Notes: generated from the letters alone by a model not told the origin. A DNA stretch of 64,000 bases from Kribbella caucasensis (GCF_004361855.1 NZ_SNWQ01000001.1:310001-374000); one strand, 5' to 3'. Counted from the first letter of the stretch, positions 33,944-43,127 are shown. Numbers and translations are program-made.

Positions 33944-33980
33944 AGTGCACCATAGCGGTACGAATTGCTACGGTCGCACT
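33944..33980. terminator. Imperfect hairpin between hutU and the ABC ATPase
   Basis: AGTGCACCATAGC (33944-33956) pairs with GCTACGGTCGCACT (33967-33980) around a 10-base loop with one bulge and one mismatch, 6 bp past the hutU stop. It may reduce transcription from hutHU into the transporter genes. Confidence 0.45.
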
Positions 33981-33986
33981 GTGGAG

Positions 33987-35642
33987 TCAGGACTCCTGCA
34001 TCGGAATCCTGACCCCCTTGCTCTCGGCCACTTCGGCCGCTTTCTCGTACCCCGCGTCCACGTGCCGGATCACGCCCATACCGGGGTCGTTGGTCAGCAC
34101 GCGTTCGAGTTTCTGCCTGGCCAGCTCGGTGCCGTCGGCAACCGATACCTGGCCGGCATGGATCGATCGGCCCATCCCGACGCCGCCGCCGTGGTGGATC
34201 GACACCCAGGACGCGCCGCTGGCCACGTTGACCATCGCGTTCAGCAACGGCCAGTCCGCTATCGCGTCCGAGCCGTCCAGCATCCCCTCGGTCTCCCGGT
34301 ACGGCGAGGCGACGCTGCCGGTGTCGAGGTGGTCCCGGCCGATCACGATCGGCGCCTCGAGTTCACCCGAGGCGACCATCTCGTTGAACCGCAGGCCGGC
34401 CTTGTCCCGTTCGCCCTGACCCAACCAGCAGATCCGGGCCGGCAGCCCCTGGTACGCGACCCGCTCCTGGGCCATCTTGATCCACCGGGTGAGGTGGTCG
34501 TTGTCCGGGAAGAGGTCCAGGATCGCCTGGTCGGTCTTCGCGATGTCGGCCGGGTTGCCCGACAACGCGGCCCACCGGAACGGGCCCTTTCCCTCGCAGA
34601 ACAACGGCCGGATGTACGCCGGCACGAAGCCCGGGAAGTCGAAGGCACGGTGGTAACCGGCCTTGCGCGCCTCGTCGCGGATGGAGTTGCCGTAGTCGAA
34701 CACCTCGGCGCCCGCGTCCTGGAAGCCCACCATCGCCTCCACGTGCCGCGCCATCGACTCCTGCGCCCGCTGGGTGAACCCGGCCGGATCCTTCTCCCGC
34801 GCGGTCGCCCAGTCGGCGAAGTCCACCCCGACCGGCAGGTACATCAACGGGTCGTGCGCCGACGTCTGGTCGGTCACGATGTCGATCGGCGCGCCCCGCT
34901 CCAGCAGGTCCGGCACGATCGTCGCCGCGTTGCCCAGTACGCCGATCGACAGTGGCCGTCGAGCCGCTTTCGCCTCCTCGGCCAACCGCAACGCCTCGTC
35001 CACCGAGTCGGCGCGGACGTCGAGGTAGCGGTGCTCGATCCGGCGATGGATGCGCGAGTCATCCACATCGACACAGATCGCCACGCCGTCATTCATGGTC
35101 ACGGCGAGCGGCTGCGCGCCGCCCATCCCACCGAGTCCGGCGGTCAGCGTGATGGTCCCGGCGAGCGTTCCGTTGAAGCGCTTCGCGGCGACCGCCGCGA
35201 ACGTCTCGTACGTGCCCTGCAGGATGCCCTGCGTGCCGATGTAGATCCAGGATCCGGCCGTCATCTGGCCGTACATCGTCAGGCCCATCGCCTCGAGCCG
35301 GCGGAACTCCTCCCAGTTGGCCCAGTCGCCGACCAGGTTGGAGTTCGCGATCAGCACCCGCGGCGCCCACTCGTGCGTTTGCATCACGCCGACCGGGCGG
35401 CCCGACTGCACCAGCATGGTCTCGTCGTCGCGCAACGTGGTCAGGGTGCGGACCATGGCGTCGAACGAGTTCCAGTCCCGGGCGGCCTTGCCCGATCCGC
35501 CGTACACGACCAGTTCGTCGGGGTGTTCGGCGACCTCGGGGTCGAGGTTGTTCTGCAACATCCGCAGTGCGGCCTCCTGAGGCCAGCCCTGAGCGGTCAG
35601 GGTGGTACCGCGAGGAGCGCGCACGGGACGGGGTCCGGACAT
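33987..35642 (-). CDS. hutU: Urocanate hydratase
   Basis: A 551-residue urocanase converting urocanate to imidazolone propionate with tightly bound NAD. Recognisable regions: [40 protein letters not shown] (NAD-binding, about 162-181) and the active-site Cys in [20 protein letters not shown]. The length is normal (about 550). It follows hutH by 15 bp and forms one transcription unit with it. Cytoplasmic; second step of histidine degradation. Confidence 0.97.
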   Translation of the reverse strand: MSGPRPVRAPRGTTLTAQGWPQEAALRMLQNNLDPEVAEHPDELVVYGGSGKAARDWNSFDAMVRTLTTLRDDETMLVQSGRPVGVMQTHEWAPRVLIANSNLVGDWANWEEFRRLEAMGLTMYGQMTAGSWIYIGTQGILQGTYETFAAVAAKRFNGTLAGTITLTAGLGGMGGAQPLAVTMNDGVAICVDVDDSRIHRRIEHRYLDVRADSVDEALRLAEEAKAARRPLSIGVLGNAATIVPDLLERGAPIDIVTDQTSAHDPLMYLPVGVDFADWATAREKDPAGFTQRAQESMARHVEAMVGFQDAGAEVFDYGNSIRDEARKAGYHRAFDFPGFVPAYIRPLFCEGKGPFRWAALSGNPADIAKTDQAILDLFPDNDHLTRWIKMAQERVAYQGLPARICWLGQGERDKAGLRFNEMVASGELEAPIVIGRDHLDTGSVASPYRETEGMLDGSDAIADWPLLNAMVNVASGASWVSIHHGGGVGMGRSIHAGQVSVADGTELARQKLERVLTNDPGMGVIRHVDAGYEKAAEVAESKGVRIPMQES

Positions 35643-35657
35643 GGGTGATCCAGCCTT

Positions 35658-37202
35658 TCAGTTCAACGGGCCGGTGACGGCCTGGACAGCGGACAAATAG
35701 GAGCCGTCGGCAACCAGTCCGACGGAGTACTCGATCTCGGGCCCGAGGTGCCGATCGGTACCGGGCCCGGCGACGTGCTCGCGCAGTACAGCCCGTACTG
35801 CGGCTGTGGCGGGCGCCGGCGTCAAGGGGGCGCGCAGGTCGAGCGCGCGTGCTGCGGTGAGGATCTCGATCGCGAGCACCCGCTGCAATCCGTCGATCGC
35901 GCGGCGCAGCTTGCGGGCGGCGGACCAGCCCATCGAGACGTGGTCCTCCTGCATCGCGCTGCTCGGGATCGAGTCGACGCTGGCCGGGACCGCGAGCCGC
36001 TTCAGCTCGGACACGATCGCGGCCTGGGTGTACTGCGCGATCATGTGGCCGCTGTCGACGCCGGGATCGTCGGCGAGGAACGCGTTCAGCCCGTGGTTGC
36101 GGGCGACGTCCAGGAACCGATCCGTACGCCGTTCGCTGATGCTGGCCACGTCGGCCACGGCGATCGCGAGGAAGTCCAGCACGTAACCGACGGGTGCGCC
36201 GTGGAAGTTGCCGTTCGACTCGACCCGGCCATCGGGCAGCACGACCGGGTTGTCGATCGCGGCCGCGAGCTCACGGTCGGCCACGGTCGCGGCATGCGTC
36301 GCCGTATCCCGGGCAGCTCCGTGCACCTGCGGCGAACACCGCAGCGAATACGCATCCTGGACCCGGTTACACTCCGGCCCTCGATGACTCGCCACGATCG
36401 CACTGTCCGCCAGTACTGCGCGGAGGTTGGCGGCCGCTGAGGCCTGCCCCGGGTGCGGGCGGAGTCCTTGGAGGTCGGCCGCGAACACGCGATCCGTGCC
36501 GAGCTGGCCTTCCACGCTCATTGCGGCGGCGACGTCGGCGGTCTTGAGCAGGCGATCCAGGTCCGCGAGTGCGAGCACGAGCATCCCGAGCATGCCGTCG
36601 GTCCCGTTGATCAGCGCCAGGCCCTCCTTCTCGGCCAGCACGACCGGCCGCAACCCGTGCGCCTCCAACGCGGCCCCGGCTTCGAGGAGGTTGCCGCCGG
36701 CGTCGCGGACCTGTCCCTCACCCATCACGGCAAGGGCGACATGGGCCAACGGCGCAAGGTCACCCGAACATCCGAGGCTCCCGTACTCGTGCACGATCGG
36801 GGTCAGCTGGGCGTTCAGCAGCCCGGCGTACGCCTGAGCCGTCTCCACCTTCACCCCGGTCCGCCCGGTCGCCAGGGTCGACAAGCGCAGCAGCACGAGG
36901 GCGCGGACCACTTCGGTCTCGACCTCGGGCCCCGAGCCGGCCGCGTGCGACCGGACCAGGCTGCGCTGCAACTGCGCCCTCAACTCAGGCGCGATGTGCC
37001 TGGTCGCGAGCGCCCCGAACCCGGTCGAGATGCCGTAATGCGGGGTGTCCGCATGCGCCAGCGCCTCAACGGCTGCCCGCGACTTCGCGATCTCCTCCAG
37101 GGAGTGATCGTCGATCCGCACTTTGGCGCCGTACCGCGCTACCGCGACCACGTCCGCCGCGGTCAGCGGCCCGACGCCTACGATTACCTCAGCTGTTTCC
37201 AC
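35658..37202 (-). CDS. hutH: Histidine ammonia-lyase
   Basis: A 514-residue MIO enzyme removing ammonia from histidine to give urocanate. The MIO-forming triplet is Cys-Ser-Gly at 145-147 (EYGSLGCSGDLAPLAH); Cys in place of Ala is seen in other actinobacterial HutH. The catalytic Tyr is in HYGISTGFG near 56. Other regions: LALINGTDGMLGMLVLA and MQEDHVSMGW. GTG 37202 is chosen by family N-terminus; the open frame to 37274 would run through a promoter palindrome. First gene of hutH-hutU; a 16-bp palindrome lies 55-70 bp upstream. Confidence 0.96.
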   Translation of the reverse strand: METAEVIVGVGPLTAADVVAVARYGAKVRIDDHSLEEIAKSRAAVEALAHADTPHYGISTGFGALATRHIAPELRAQLQRSLVRSHAAGSGPEVETEVVRALVLLRLSTLATGRTGVKVETAQAYAGLLNAQLTPIVHEYGSLGCSGDLAPLAHVALAVMGEGQVRDAGGNLLEAGAALEAHGLRPVVLAEKEGLALINGTDGMLGMLVLALADLDRLLKTADVAAAMSVEGQLGTDRVFAADLQGLRPHPGQASAAANLRAVLADSAIVASHRGPECNRVQDAYSLRCSPQVHGAARDTATHAATVADRELAAAIDNPVVLPDGRVESNGNFHGAPVGYVLDFLAIAVADVASISERRTDRFLDVARNHGLNAFLADDPGVDSGHMIAQYTQAAIVSELKRLAVPASVDSIPSSAMQEDHVSMGWSAARKLRRAIDGLQRVLAIEILTAARALDLRAPLTPAPATAAVRAVLREHVAGPGTDRHLGPEIEYSVGLVADGSYLSAVQAVTGPLN

Positions 37203-37256
37203 CCGTTCATTGCACCGCGCTGCACCGACAGTAGACAGCACTTCCACCGACTTCCC

Positions 37257-37272
37257 GTCTCGAATTCGAGAC
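37257..37272. promoter_or_regulatory. Perfect 16-bp palindrome upstream of hutH
   Basis: GTCTCGAATTCGAGAC lies between the hutH start (37202) and the divergent GNAT start (37309). The same motif with one changed base (GTCTCGAATTTGAGAC) lies at 43128-43143, upstream of the second HAL-family gene. It is a strong candidate for a shared hut operator. Confidence 0.75.
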
Positions 37273-37308
37273 ACGACGCTGACCCCCAGCGCGGCCTACG
37301 CTCAGGGG

Positions 37309-38208
37309 ATGGGGTTCGAGGTGCGCCGAGCGGTGCCGGAGGACGCAGCTGGGATCGCTGCGGTCTGGGCCGCGGCAGTGCCTTATCTGGTGAAAACGGC
37401 CAAGGGGATCGAGGCCGAACTGCGGGTGCGTGGGTCGTCCCGGGCGCAGTTGGTGGCTGTCGACGGCGGGCGCGTGGTCGGATCCGGCTCTGCGTATCTG
37501 CCAGACCCCGCAGACGTTGCGCCTCGGGTGCGGTTCAGCGTGCAGGTGCCACCGATTGAGCGCGGACGTGGAGTCGGGAGTGACCTGACGACGGCAGCGA
37601 TCGAGGCCGCGGTCGAGGCGGGAGCACGGTCGTTGCTGGTGGTCGTCGCCGATGACGAGCAGTCCAAGGCGTTCGCCGAACATCGTGGTTTTGCGATCGG
37701 ACGGGAGATGAGTCACTCGCGGGCGGAGCTGGCCGAGGTGCCCGCGCCGGCGGAGGTGCCGAGCGGGTTGCGGCTGGTCGATTTCGGGGAACTGACACCG
37801 CAGCAGGTGTACGACGCGACGACGGCTGTTGCCGGTGGAGATCCGAGTGGACTGTCCCACGTCCCGCCGTACGACGAATGGGTGGCGGGGGGCTGGAGCA
37901 ATCCGGATCTGCGCCGCGATTTGAGTGTGGCCCTGCTCGACGGGTCGGCCGTCGTGTCGTTCGTGGCCACCACGGCTGACCCGGAGCGCAAGGTGATCTG
38001 GTCGAATCTGACCGGCACCGTCCCGGCGTACCGGGGTCGTGGACTGGCGAAAGTGGTGAAGTCGCACGCGCTCAACCGGAGTCACGCGGCCGGGTTCGAG
38101 GCGGCGTACACGGGGAACGACGCGAACAACTTGCCGATGCTCGCCGTGAACGCCTGGCTCGGGTATCGGGTGGTCGGATCGGCCTGGACCGCGGAGAAGA
38201 CGCTCTGA
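37309..38208 (+). CDS. Tandem GNAT acetyltransferase
   Basis: A 299-residue protein with two GNAT domains. Domain 1 (about 3-145) has RFSVQVPPIERGRGVGSDLT with the acetyl-CoA loop RGRGVG. Domain 2 (about 155-299) has IWSNLTGTVPAYRGRGLAKV with RGRGLA and NDANNLPMLAVNAWLGYRVV. Such two-domain GNATs include mycothiol synthase-like enzymes, but no specific match is claimed. ATG 37309 follows TACGCT by 6 bases, so the mRNA may be leaderless. Divergent from hutH across the shared palindrome and likely co-transcribed with the next two genes. A role in histidine metabolism is possible but unproven. Confidence 0.8.
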   Translation: MGFEVRRAVPEDAAGIAAVWAAAVPYLVKTAKGIEAELRVRGSSRAQLVAVDGGRVVGSGSAYLPDPADVAPRVRFSVQVPPIERGRGVGSDLTTAAIEAAVEAGARSLLVVVADDEQSKAFAEHRGFAIGREMSHSRAELAEVPAPAEVPSGLRLVDFGELTPQQVYDATTAVAGGDPSGLSHVPPYDEWVAGGWSNPDLRRDLSVALLDGSAVVSFVATTADPERKVIWSNLTGTVPAYRGRGLAKVVKSHALNRSHAAGFEAAYTGNDANNLPMLAVNAWLGYRVVGSAWTAEKTL

Positions 38209-38209
38209 G

Positions 38210-38404
38210 ATGGTCAGACTCACCCTGTCGCTCGTGTTCTTCGCGGGCCTGTCGATCGGTGTCGGCTTCCTGCTGTCCGGCGACGACCAGCTGATCGACT
38301 GGCTGCTGGCCGGTGGGCTGTTCGGGATCGCACTGGCCGGCGAGCTGACCCGGCTGCGGATCCGCCGCAGCCGCGCCCAAAATGGTCAATCGACTGGTTT
38401 GTGA
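38210..38404 (+). CDS. Small two-helix membrane protein
   Basis: A 64-residue protein with hydrophobic segments LTLSLVFFAGLSIGVGFLLS (4-23) and WLLAGGLFGIALAGELTRLR (31-50), then a basic tail. ATG 38210 lies 1 bp after the GNAT stop, indicating co-translation. Family and function not recognised. Confidence 0.6.
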   Translation: MVRLTLSLVFFAGLSIGVGFLLSGDDQLIDWLLAGGLFGIALAGELTRLRIRRSRAQNGQSTGL

Positions 38405-38428
38405 GGACCCGCCGCTACCCTCGCAGTT

Positions 38429-39187
38429 GTGAGCGGCAACGTTCCCGCCTCGACCCGCACTCTGCGGGTGCTGACGTTCCTGGCCACCCAGCCCGGTCCG
38501 GTACCGATGGAGCGCATCGCCTCCGCGGTCGGACTGCCGCGCTCGTCGACCTATCACTTGCTCAAGGCAATGATCGCCGAGGGCTTCGTCGTGCACCTGC
38601 CGGAGGAGAAGCGGTACGGCCTCGGGGTGGCCGCATTCGAGATCGGGTCGGCCTATCTGCGGCACGATCCGCTCGAACGACTGGCCCGACCACTACTCGC
38701 CCAACTGGTCGCGGACGTCGGCCAGACCGCCCATCTCGGCGTCCTGCACGGGCGTGAACTCGTTTATCTGCTGAAGGAACAGCCGCCCCGGCCGGTCACC
38801 CTCGTCACGGACATCGGCGTCCGCCTGCCGGCCACGCTCACCGCGTCGGGTCGTGCACTACTGGCCGCGCTGCCGCCTGCTCAGGTGCGTGCGTTGTTCC
38901 CGACGCCGGAGACCTTTGTACGCCGGACCGATCAGGGACCGCAGACGCTCAGCCAACTGCGTCGATTGCTCGCGGACGAGCGGCGACAGGGCTACGCCGT
39001 CGAGGACTCACATGTCACACCTGGCGTCGCGTCGGTCGCCAGTGCCGCCCTCGACCATGCCGGTCACCCGGTCGCCTCGATCAGCGTCTCGTTTCGCAGT
39101 GAGGCGATCCCGCCGCCCGAGCGTGCCCTGCTGGCCCGCCGGGTCCGCCAGACCGCGGACGCGTTGACTCGTCGGCTGCGGGGCTGA
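38429..39187 (+). CDS. IclR-family regulator, candidate hut regulator
   Basis: A 252-residue IclR protein. The N-terminal winged helix spans about 6-68 (LRVLTFLATQPGPVPMERIA; GLPRSSTYHLLKAMIAEGFV). The C-terminal effector domain includes AHLGVLHGRELVYLLKE, RLPATLTASGRALLA and GVASVASAALDHAGHPVASI. GTG 38429 is preceded by TACCCT 12 bases upstream, a pattern fitting a leaderless mRNA. In Corynebacterium the hut regulator HutR is an IclR protein, so control of the adjacent hut genes is likely. The two 16-bp palindromes near hutH and the second lyase gene are candidate binding sites. Confidence 0.85.
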   Translation: MSGNVPASTRTLRVLTFLATQPGPVPMERIASAVGLPRSSTYHLLKAMIAEGFVVHLPEEKRYGLGVAAFEIGSAYLRHDPLERLARPLLAQLVADVGQTAHLGVLHGRELVYLLKEQPPRPVTLVTDIGVRLPATLTASGRALLAALPPAQVRALFPTPETFVRRTDQGPQTLSQLRRLLADERRQGYAVEDSHVTPGVASVASAALDHAGHPVASISVSFRSEAIPPPERALLARRVRQTADALTRRLRG

Positions 39188-39254
39188 TTTCGCTGCACTA
39201 GTGCGCCTGCCTTTCCGGGGTCGAGATACCCGCGATCCGAGGAAAGCTGGCGCA

Positions 39255-40793
39255 ATGAAGAGACGAATCCCGGCAATCGCTGCCTTACTCGCCCTCCCGG
39301 CTACCTTGCTCGCCGTCCCCACTGTTGCGGCGGCCTCGGACGACAGCGTCGTGCGGACTGACACCGGTCTCGTGCGCGGCATCGTCGGTGACGAAACCCG
39401 AACGTTCCGAGGCATTCCGTACGCCGCGCCGCCGACCGGTGAATTGCGTTGGCGTTCGCCACGTCCGGCCGCGAAGTGGGACGGGGTCCGCGACGCGACG
39501 CGGTACGCGGATCCCTGTGTGCAAGGAGAACACCCGGTCGGTGTAGCGAGCACCAGCGAAGACTGCCTCTACCTGGACGTGACCACGCCCACCGAGTCCG
39601 GGCAGAACCGGCCGGTCGTCGTGTGGATCCACGGCGGCAGCTTCAAGCACGGCGCAACGAGCGTCTACCAACCGGAACCACTCGTCACCAAGGGTGACGT
39701 GGTGGTCGTCGAGGTGCAGTATCGGCTGGGGGCGCTCGGGTTCCTCGCCAGCCCGTTGCTGGAGCGATCCGGCACCTTCGGCCTGGAGGATCAGCAGGCG
39801 GCTATGCGTTGGGTCCAGCGGAACGCGGCCGCCTTCGGTGGGAATCCGCGCAACGTCACGATCATGGGCGAGTCCGCAGGTGCCTACAGCGTTTGCGACA
39901 ACATCGCGTCGCCGACCGCGGCCGGGCTGTTCCAGCGGGCGATTGTGCAGAGCGGTCCGTGTGCGCAGGAGTACTCGGCCATCAACTACGCCGGACCCCG
40001 CCCGCGCGAGGTCGCCGAGACGTACGGCCGTGAGCTGGCGGAGTCACTCGGATGTGCGACCGCCGACTGTCTGCGGGAGGTCCCGGCGGACAGGCTGCTG
40101 GCCGCGACGGACGAGGCCGAGTTCAGTCCGGTGCTCGGCGGGCCGGTGCTGCCGATCCACCCGGCGAAGGCGTTGCTGACCGGCGGGGTCAACAAGGTGC
40201 CGGTGTTGCACGGGATCAACCACGACGAGGAACACGGCCGATACGGAGCGCAAGAGGCCGCGACCGGCGTACCGATCACGACTGCGGAATACGAAGGGGA
40301 GGTACGGCGGATCTTCGGCGCCGATGCTGATCGGGTGCTGGAACGGTATTCGGACGTGCAGCCAGCCGGGTTGGCGTTGTCGACCGTGTTGACCGACTCG
40401 CAGTGGGCGTATCCGGCCGCCCGGTCGAACCGGTTGCTGTCGCTGCGGATGCCGACGTACACGTTCGAGTTCGCGGGCAAGGCGCCTTGGTACAACGGAC
40501 TCGCGGAGCCGGGATGGCCGGTCGGGTCGCATCACATGAGCGATCTCGCGTACTTGTTCGACCTTGGCCTGCTGCAACCGCTGAACGCCAGTCAGCAGCA
40601 ACTGGCGGACGAGGTGATCGCCCGATGGAGTGCGTTCGTCCGGACCGGGAACCCGAACGCCGACGACACGCAGTACTGGCCGCGAGCGACTCCGTCGGAC
40701 CGGACGGTTCAGTCGCTGAACCCGGCCAGGGTCAAGCGGACCAACTTCCTCGCCGAGCACCGGATCGGGTTCTGGCGGTCGCTGGAGGACTGA
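39255..40793 (+). CDS. Secreted type-B carboxylesterase
   Basis: A 512-residue alpha/beta hydrolase. Signal peptide MKRRIPAIAALLALPATLLA, cleaved near residue 27. Family motifs: FRGIPYAAPPTGELRWRSP, EDCLYLDVTTP, oxyanion VWIHGGSFKHG, nucleophile elbow GESAGAYSV (Ser near 207), and SHHMSDLAYLF with the catalytic His region. Cys pairs (DPCVQ/EDCLYL) resemble the family disulfide. ATG 39255 follows GAGGAAAG. It would hydrolyse extracellular carboxylic esters. The last 13 coding bases are repeated at 40837-40849. Confidence 0.88.
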   Translation: MKRRIPAIAALLALPATLLAVPTVAAASDDSVVRTDTGLVRGIVGDETRTFRGIPYAAPPTGELRWRSPRPAAKWDGVRDATRYADPCVQGEHPVGVASTSEDCLYLDVTTPTESGQNRPVVVWIHGGSFKHGATSVYQPEPLVTKGDVVVVEVQYRLGALGFLASPLLERSGTFGLEDQQAAMRWVQRNAAAFGGNPRNVTIMGESAGAYSVCDNIASPTAAGLFQRAIVQSGPCAQEYSAINYAGPRPREVAETYGRELAESLGCATADCLREVPADRLLAATDEAEFSPVLGGPVLPIHPAKALLTGGVNKVPVLHGINHDEEHGRYGAQEAATGVPITTAEYEGEVRRIFGADADRVLERYSDVQPAGLALSTVLTDSQWAYPAARSNRLLSLRMPTYTFEFAGKAPWYNGLAEPGWPVGSHHMSDLAYLFDLGLLQPLNASQQQLADEVIARWSAFVRTGNPNADDTQYWPRATPSDRTVQSLNPARVKRTNFLAEHRIGFWRSLED

Positions 40794-40849
40794 GAACGTG
40801 ACGGCGGGCCGGGAACCACCTGATCCCGGCCCGGGCGTCGCTGGAGGAC
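40778..40849 (+). repeat. 13-bp duplication of the esterase 3' end
   Basis: GTCGCTGGAGGAC occurs at 40778-40790, the end of the esterase gene, and again at 40837-40849 between the two terminator hairpins. Confidence 0.7.
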
Positions 40850-40872
40850 GGCCCGGCTGATCTCGGCCGGGC
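40805..40872. terminator. Tandem hairpins between convergent esterase and rpsN
   Basis: CGGGCCGGGA (40805-40814) pairs with TCCCGGCCCG (40824-40833). A second stem GCCCGGC (40851-40857) pairs with GCCGGGC (40866-40872). They lie between two convergent stop codons and can end transcription in both directions. Confidence 0.7.
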
Positions 40873-40880
40873 TGTCTGGA

Positions 40881-41186
40881 TTACCAGGAGGACTTGGTGA
40901 TGCCGGGGAGTTCGCCTCGGTGGGCCATGGTGCGGAAGCGGACTCGGGAGATGCCCGCCTTGCGGAGGTAGCCGCGTGGGCGGCCGTCCGCGACGTCGCG
41001 GTTGCGGATCCGGATCGGGCTCGCGTCGCGCGGCAGCTTCTGCAGTTTGAGCTGCGCCTCGCCGCGCGCGTCGAACGAGCTGGCCGGGTCGGCGATGATC
41101 CGCTTCAGCTCGGCCCGGCGCTCGGCGTACAGGGCGACCTTCTGCTTACGCTGCTCGTTCTTGACGATCTTGCTCGTCTTCGCCAC
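40881..41186 (-). CDS. rpsN: 30S ribosomal protein S14, zinc-independent paralogue
   Basis: A 101-residue uS14. It contains [20 protein letters not shown] and [20 protein letters not shown] but no CxxC pairs, so it is the longer zinc-free (C-) form. Such forms replace the zinc-binding S14 when zinc is scarce and are usually repressed by Zur. It is 4 bp downstream of the zinc-free rpmG. Confidence 0.95.
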   Translation of the reverse strand: MAKTSKIVKNEQRKQKVALYAERRAELKRIIADPASSFDARGEAQLKLQKLPRDASPIRIRNRDVADGRPRGYLRKAGISRVRFRTMAHRGELPGITKSSW

Positions 41187-41190
41187 CGGG

Positions 41191-41358
41191 TTACCGCTCT
41201 TCCCGGAAGTCCACGTGCTGCCGGACGACCGGGTCGTACTTGCGCATGGTCAGCCGGTCGGGGTCGTTGCGCCGGTTCTTGCGGGTCACGTAGGTGAACC
41301 CGGTGCCGGCGGTGCTCCGCAGCTTGATGATCGGGCGGATGTCGTTGTGCTTGGCCAT
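41191..41358 (-). CDS. rpmG: 50S ribosomal protein L33, zinc-independent paralogue
   Basis: A 55-residue bL33: [20 protein letters not shown], then [20 protein letters not shown] and VDFREER. The two CxxC pairs of the zinc form are absent. It starts at ATG 41358 and is co-transcribed with rpsN. Release of zinc ribosomal proteins in exchange for these forms frees zinc during starvation. The promoter probably responds to the Zur-like box at 41456. Confidence 0.93.
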   Translation of the reverse strand: MAKHNDIRPIIKLRSTAGTGFTYVTRKNRRNDPDRLTMRKYDPVVRQHVDFREER

Positions 41359-41455
41359 TGCATCTTCCTTCCGGGCGCTGTCCCGCGCCTTCGCACTCGG
41401 TACCGTGAACGTCTGCGCCGGGTTCGCGTATTCCGGTCCGGGCAGGATATGTTCT

Positions 41456-41475
41456 AATGGTTATCGTTTTCAATA
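41456..41475. promoter_or_regulatory. Zur-like operator
   Basis: AATGGTTATCGTTTTCAATA is an A/T-rich imperfect dyad close to the actinobacterial Zur box (TGAAAATCATTTTCA type). It lies between divergent rpmG-rpsN and the COG0523/rpmE2 genes, 25 bp before the latter start. Confidence 0.75.
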
Positions 41476-41500
41476 AGATCGTACAGGGAAGAGGGTACGG

Positions 41501-42610
41501 ATGCTGCCGGTCACCTTGGTCGCCGGGGTCGGCGAGACCACCCGCGGAACCGTCGCCGGCACGCTGCTCGGCCCAGGCACGGTCCTGGTCGAGTACGACG
41601 TGAGCGGGCTTGCCGGCGGCACGGTGATCCGGATCGCGCGGACCACGTCGGCCGTGATCGACCGTGAGGTGATCCGGATGGGCCACCCGTGCATCTCGTG
41701 CGCGATGCGGGGATCCCTGGTTCCGTTGCTGGTCAGCATCGCGGCGGTCGAGCGGTACCGGTCCGTGATCGTGTCGATCCCGGGTGCGGGTGACACGCAG
41801 GCGCTGGCCGAGGAGATCGCCCGGGACGCGAGCAAGGATCTCCGGGTGGACGCGGTCCTCGCGGTGATCGACCCGTCTTCCTTTGTGGCCGACGTATCTG
41901 GTGACGAACTGCTCCGGGACAGCGGGGTCGCGACCGCCGCCGAGGACGGCCGGGCCCTGGCCGAGGCGATCATCCGGCAGCTCGAGTACGCCGACGCGGT
42001 GGTCCTGAGCGAGCCGGACGAAACAGCTCGCGCGTTGGCGCAGGCGATCAACCCGCAGGCGTTGGTACGGACCGGTGACGAGGCGGTCGAGCTGGTCGGC
42101 GTACGGCTGCATGATCCGGATGCGGCGGAGACTCGGGTGGAGCCGGGATCGATCAGTGCGCCGCTGGTGGAAGAAGCCGGGCCGGTGCGGACGTTGGTGT
42201 GGCAGTCGGATCGGCCGTTCCACCCGGAGCGGCTGTACGACGCACTAGAGGACCTGGTCGCCGGGACCGCGCGAGGCAAGGGCACGGTCTGGCTGGCGTC
42301 GCAACCACGGGCTCGGCTCGGCTGGGACAACTTCGGCACCAACATCGCGATCGGCGTACTCGGCCGGTGGCTCGTGGATCTGTCGGCCGATCGGTGGTCC
42401 GAGGTGAGCCAGACGCATCAGGCCCGGTCGGCGCTGGAATGGCATCCCGAGCACGGCGACCGGGCGTCGTACCTGTCGATCACCGGGGTCGGGCTGGACC
42501 TGTGGGAATTACGGCGGCGGCTGGACGGTTGTGTACTACGTGCGGACGAACCGGCCGAGACGCTGACCGATCCGTTCGCCCCCTATCTGGAAGGAAGTAC
42601 CGCAGCATGA
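41501..42610 (+). CDS. COG0523 (CobW-like) zinc-homeostasis protein with degenerate GTPase motifs
   Basis: A 369-residue protein in the position of a Zur-regulated COG0523 metallochaperone. The N-terminal strand [20 protein letters not shown] aligns with the P-loop region GFLGxGKTT but lacks the Lys. The CxCC metal motif is [10 protein letters not shown] (CxxC). The NKxD base-recognition motif position reads VVLSEPDE. The C-terminal CobW domain is intact ([51 protein letters not shown]). GTP binding as in typical members is doubtful. ATG 41501 follows GGGAAGAGGG. Its stop overlaps rpmE2, so both respond to zinc together. Confidence 0.8.
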   Translation: MLPVTLVAGVGETTRGTVAGTLLGPGTVLVEYDVSGLAGGTVIRIARTTSAVIDREVIRMGHPCISCAMRGSLVPLLVSIAAVERYRSVIVSIPGAGDTQALAEEIARDASKDLRVDAVLAVIDPSSFVADVSGDELLRDSGVATAAEDGRALAEAIIRQLEYADAVVLSEPDETARALAQAINPQALVRTGDEAVELVGVRLHDPDAAETRVEPGSISAPLVEEAGPVRTLVWQSDRPFHPERLYDALEDLVAGTARGKGTVWLASQPRARLGWDNFGTNIAIGVLGRWLVDLSADRWSEVSQTHQARSALEWHPEHGDRASYLSITGVGLDLWELRRRLDGCVLRADEPAETLTDPFAPYLEGSTAA

Positions 42611-42852
42611 AGAAGGCTATCCACCCCGACTACCGTCCGGTCGTCTTCCGGGACAAGTCGGCCGGCTTCAGCTTCCTCACCGGCTCGACCCGGGAGAGCG
42701 CCGAGACCGTGACGTGGGAGGACGGCAACACCTACCCGGTCGTCGACGTCGAGATCTCGTCGGCCAGCCACCCCTTCTACACCGGCCAGCAGCGTGTGAT
42801 GGACACCCAGGGCCGGGTGGAGAAGTTCAAGAAGCGCTACGGCCAGAGCTGA
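42607..42852 (+). CDS. rpmE2: 50S ribosomal protein L31 type B (zinc-independent)
   Basis: An 81-residue bL31[72 protein letters not shown]. The zinc-binding Cys residues of type A L31 are absent. ATG 42607 overlaps the COG0523 stop by 4 bp. Together with the S14 and L33 paralogues it completes a zinc-sparing set around one operator. Confidence 0.95.
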   Translation: MKKAIHPDYRPVVFRDKSAGFSFLTGSTRESAETVTWEDGNTYPVVDVEISSASHPFYTGQQRVMDTQGRVEKFKKRYGQS

Positions 42853-42859
42853 CCAATCC

Positions 42860-42887
42860 GATCCGGCCTGGCGCCACCGGCCGGATC
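42860..42887 (+). terminator. Hairpin 1 after rpmE2
   Basis: GATCCGGCC (42860-42868) pairs with GGCCGGATC (42879-42887), 7 bp after the stop codon. Confidence 0.7.
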
Positions 42888-42954
42888 AGGTTGTCAGCCG
42901 CTGAGCCGACACAGCCTTGGCACGCCTGCCGCTCGCCCGGCGGCGCTGCCACCC

Positions 42955-42989
42955 AGGGCCCGCCGATCACCTCATGATCGGCGGGCCCT
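42955..42989 (+). terminator. Hairpin 2 after rpmE2
   Basis: AGGGCCCGCCGATCA (42955-42969) pairs perfectly over 15 bp with 42975-42989 around CCTCA, followed by GTTCGTTGTCT. It is the strongest terminator-like structure in this gap. Confidence 0.75.
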
Positions 42990-43002
42990 GTTCGTTGTCT
43001 CC

Positions 43003-43102
43003 GTACAGCTCGACATGAGGTAGTCCCCGAAAACGCCGCGGATCGGGATGCGCTGAGCGTGGGACCAGGCCGTCGACCCAACTACCTCATGTCGAGCTGC
43101 AC
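43003..43102. repeat. Palindromic element C: 22-bp inverted arms, 56-bp spacer
   Basis: Arms at 43003-43024 and 43081-43102 are inverse copies with one mismatch in 22; the shared part is CAGCTCGACATGAGGTAGT. The arm sequence is unrelated to elements A and B, but the 56-bp spacer carries CGCTGAGCGTGGGACCAGG and then GTCGACC at the same distance from the right arm as in element B. It stands alone, without an AbiEi gene, between the rpmE2 terminators and the second HAL-family gene. Confidence 0.9.
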
Positions 43103-43127
43103 AGCCTTGATCAAGCAGGACGCCGTT

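Noticed and set aside
35658..37202. Cys-Ser-Gly in HutH as an anomaly
   Set aside because: Cys in the first MIO position is seen in other actinobacterial HutH proteins, so it is ordinary here.
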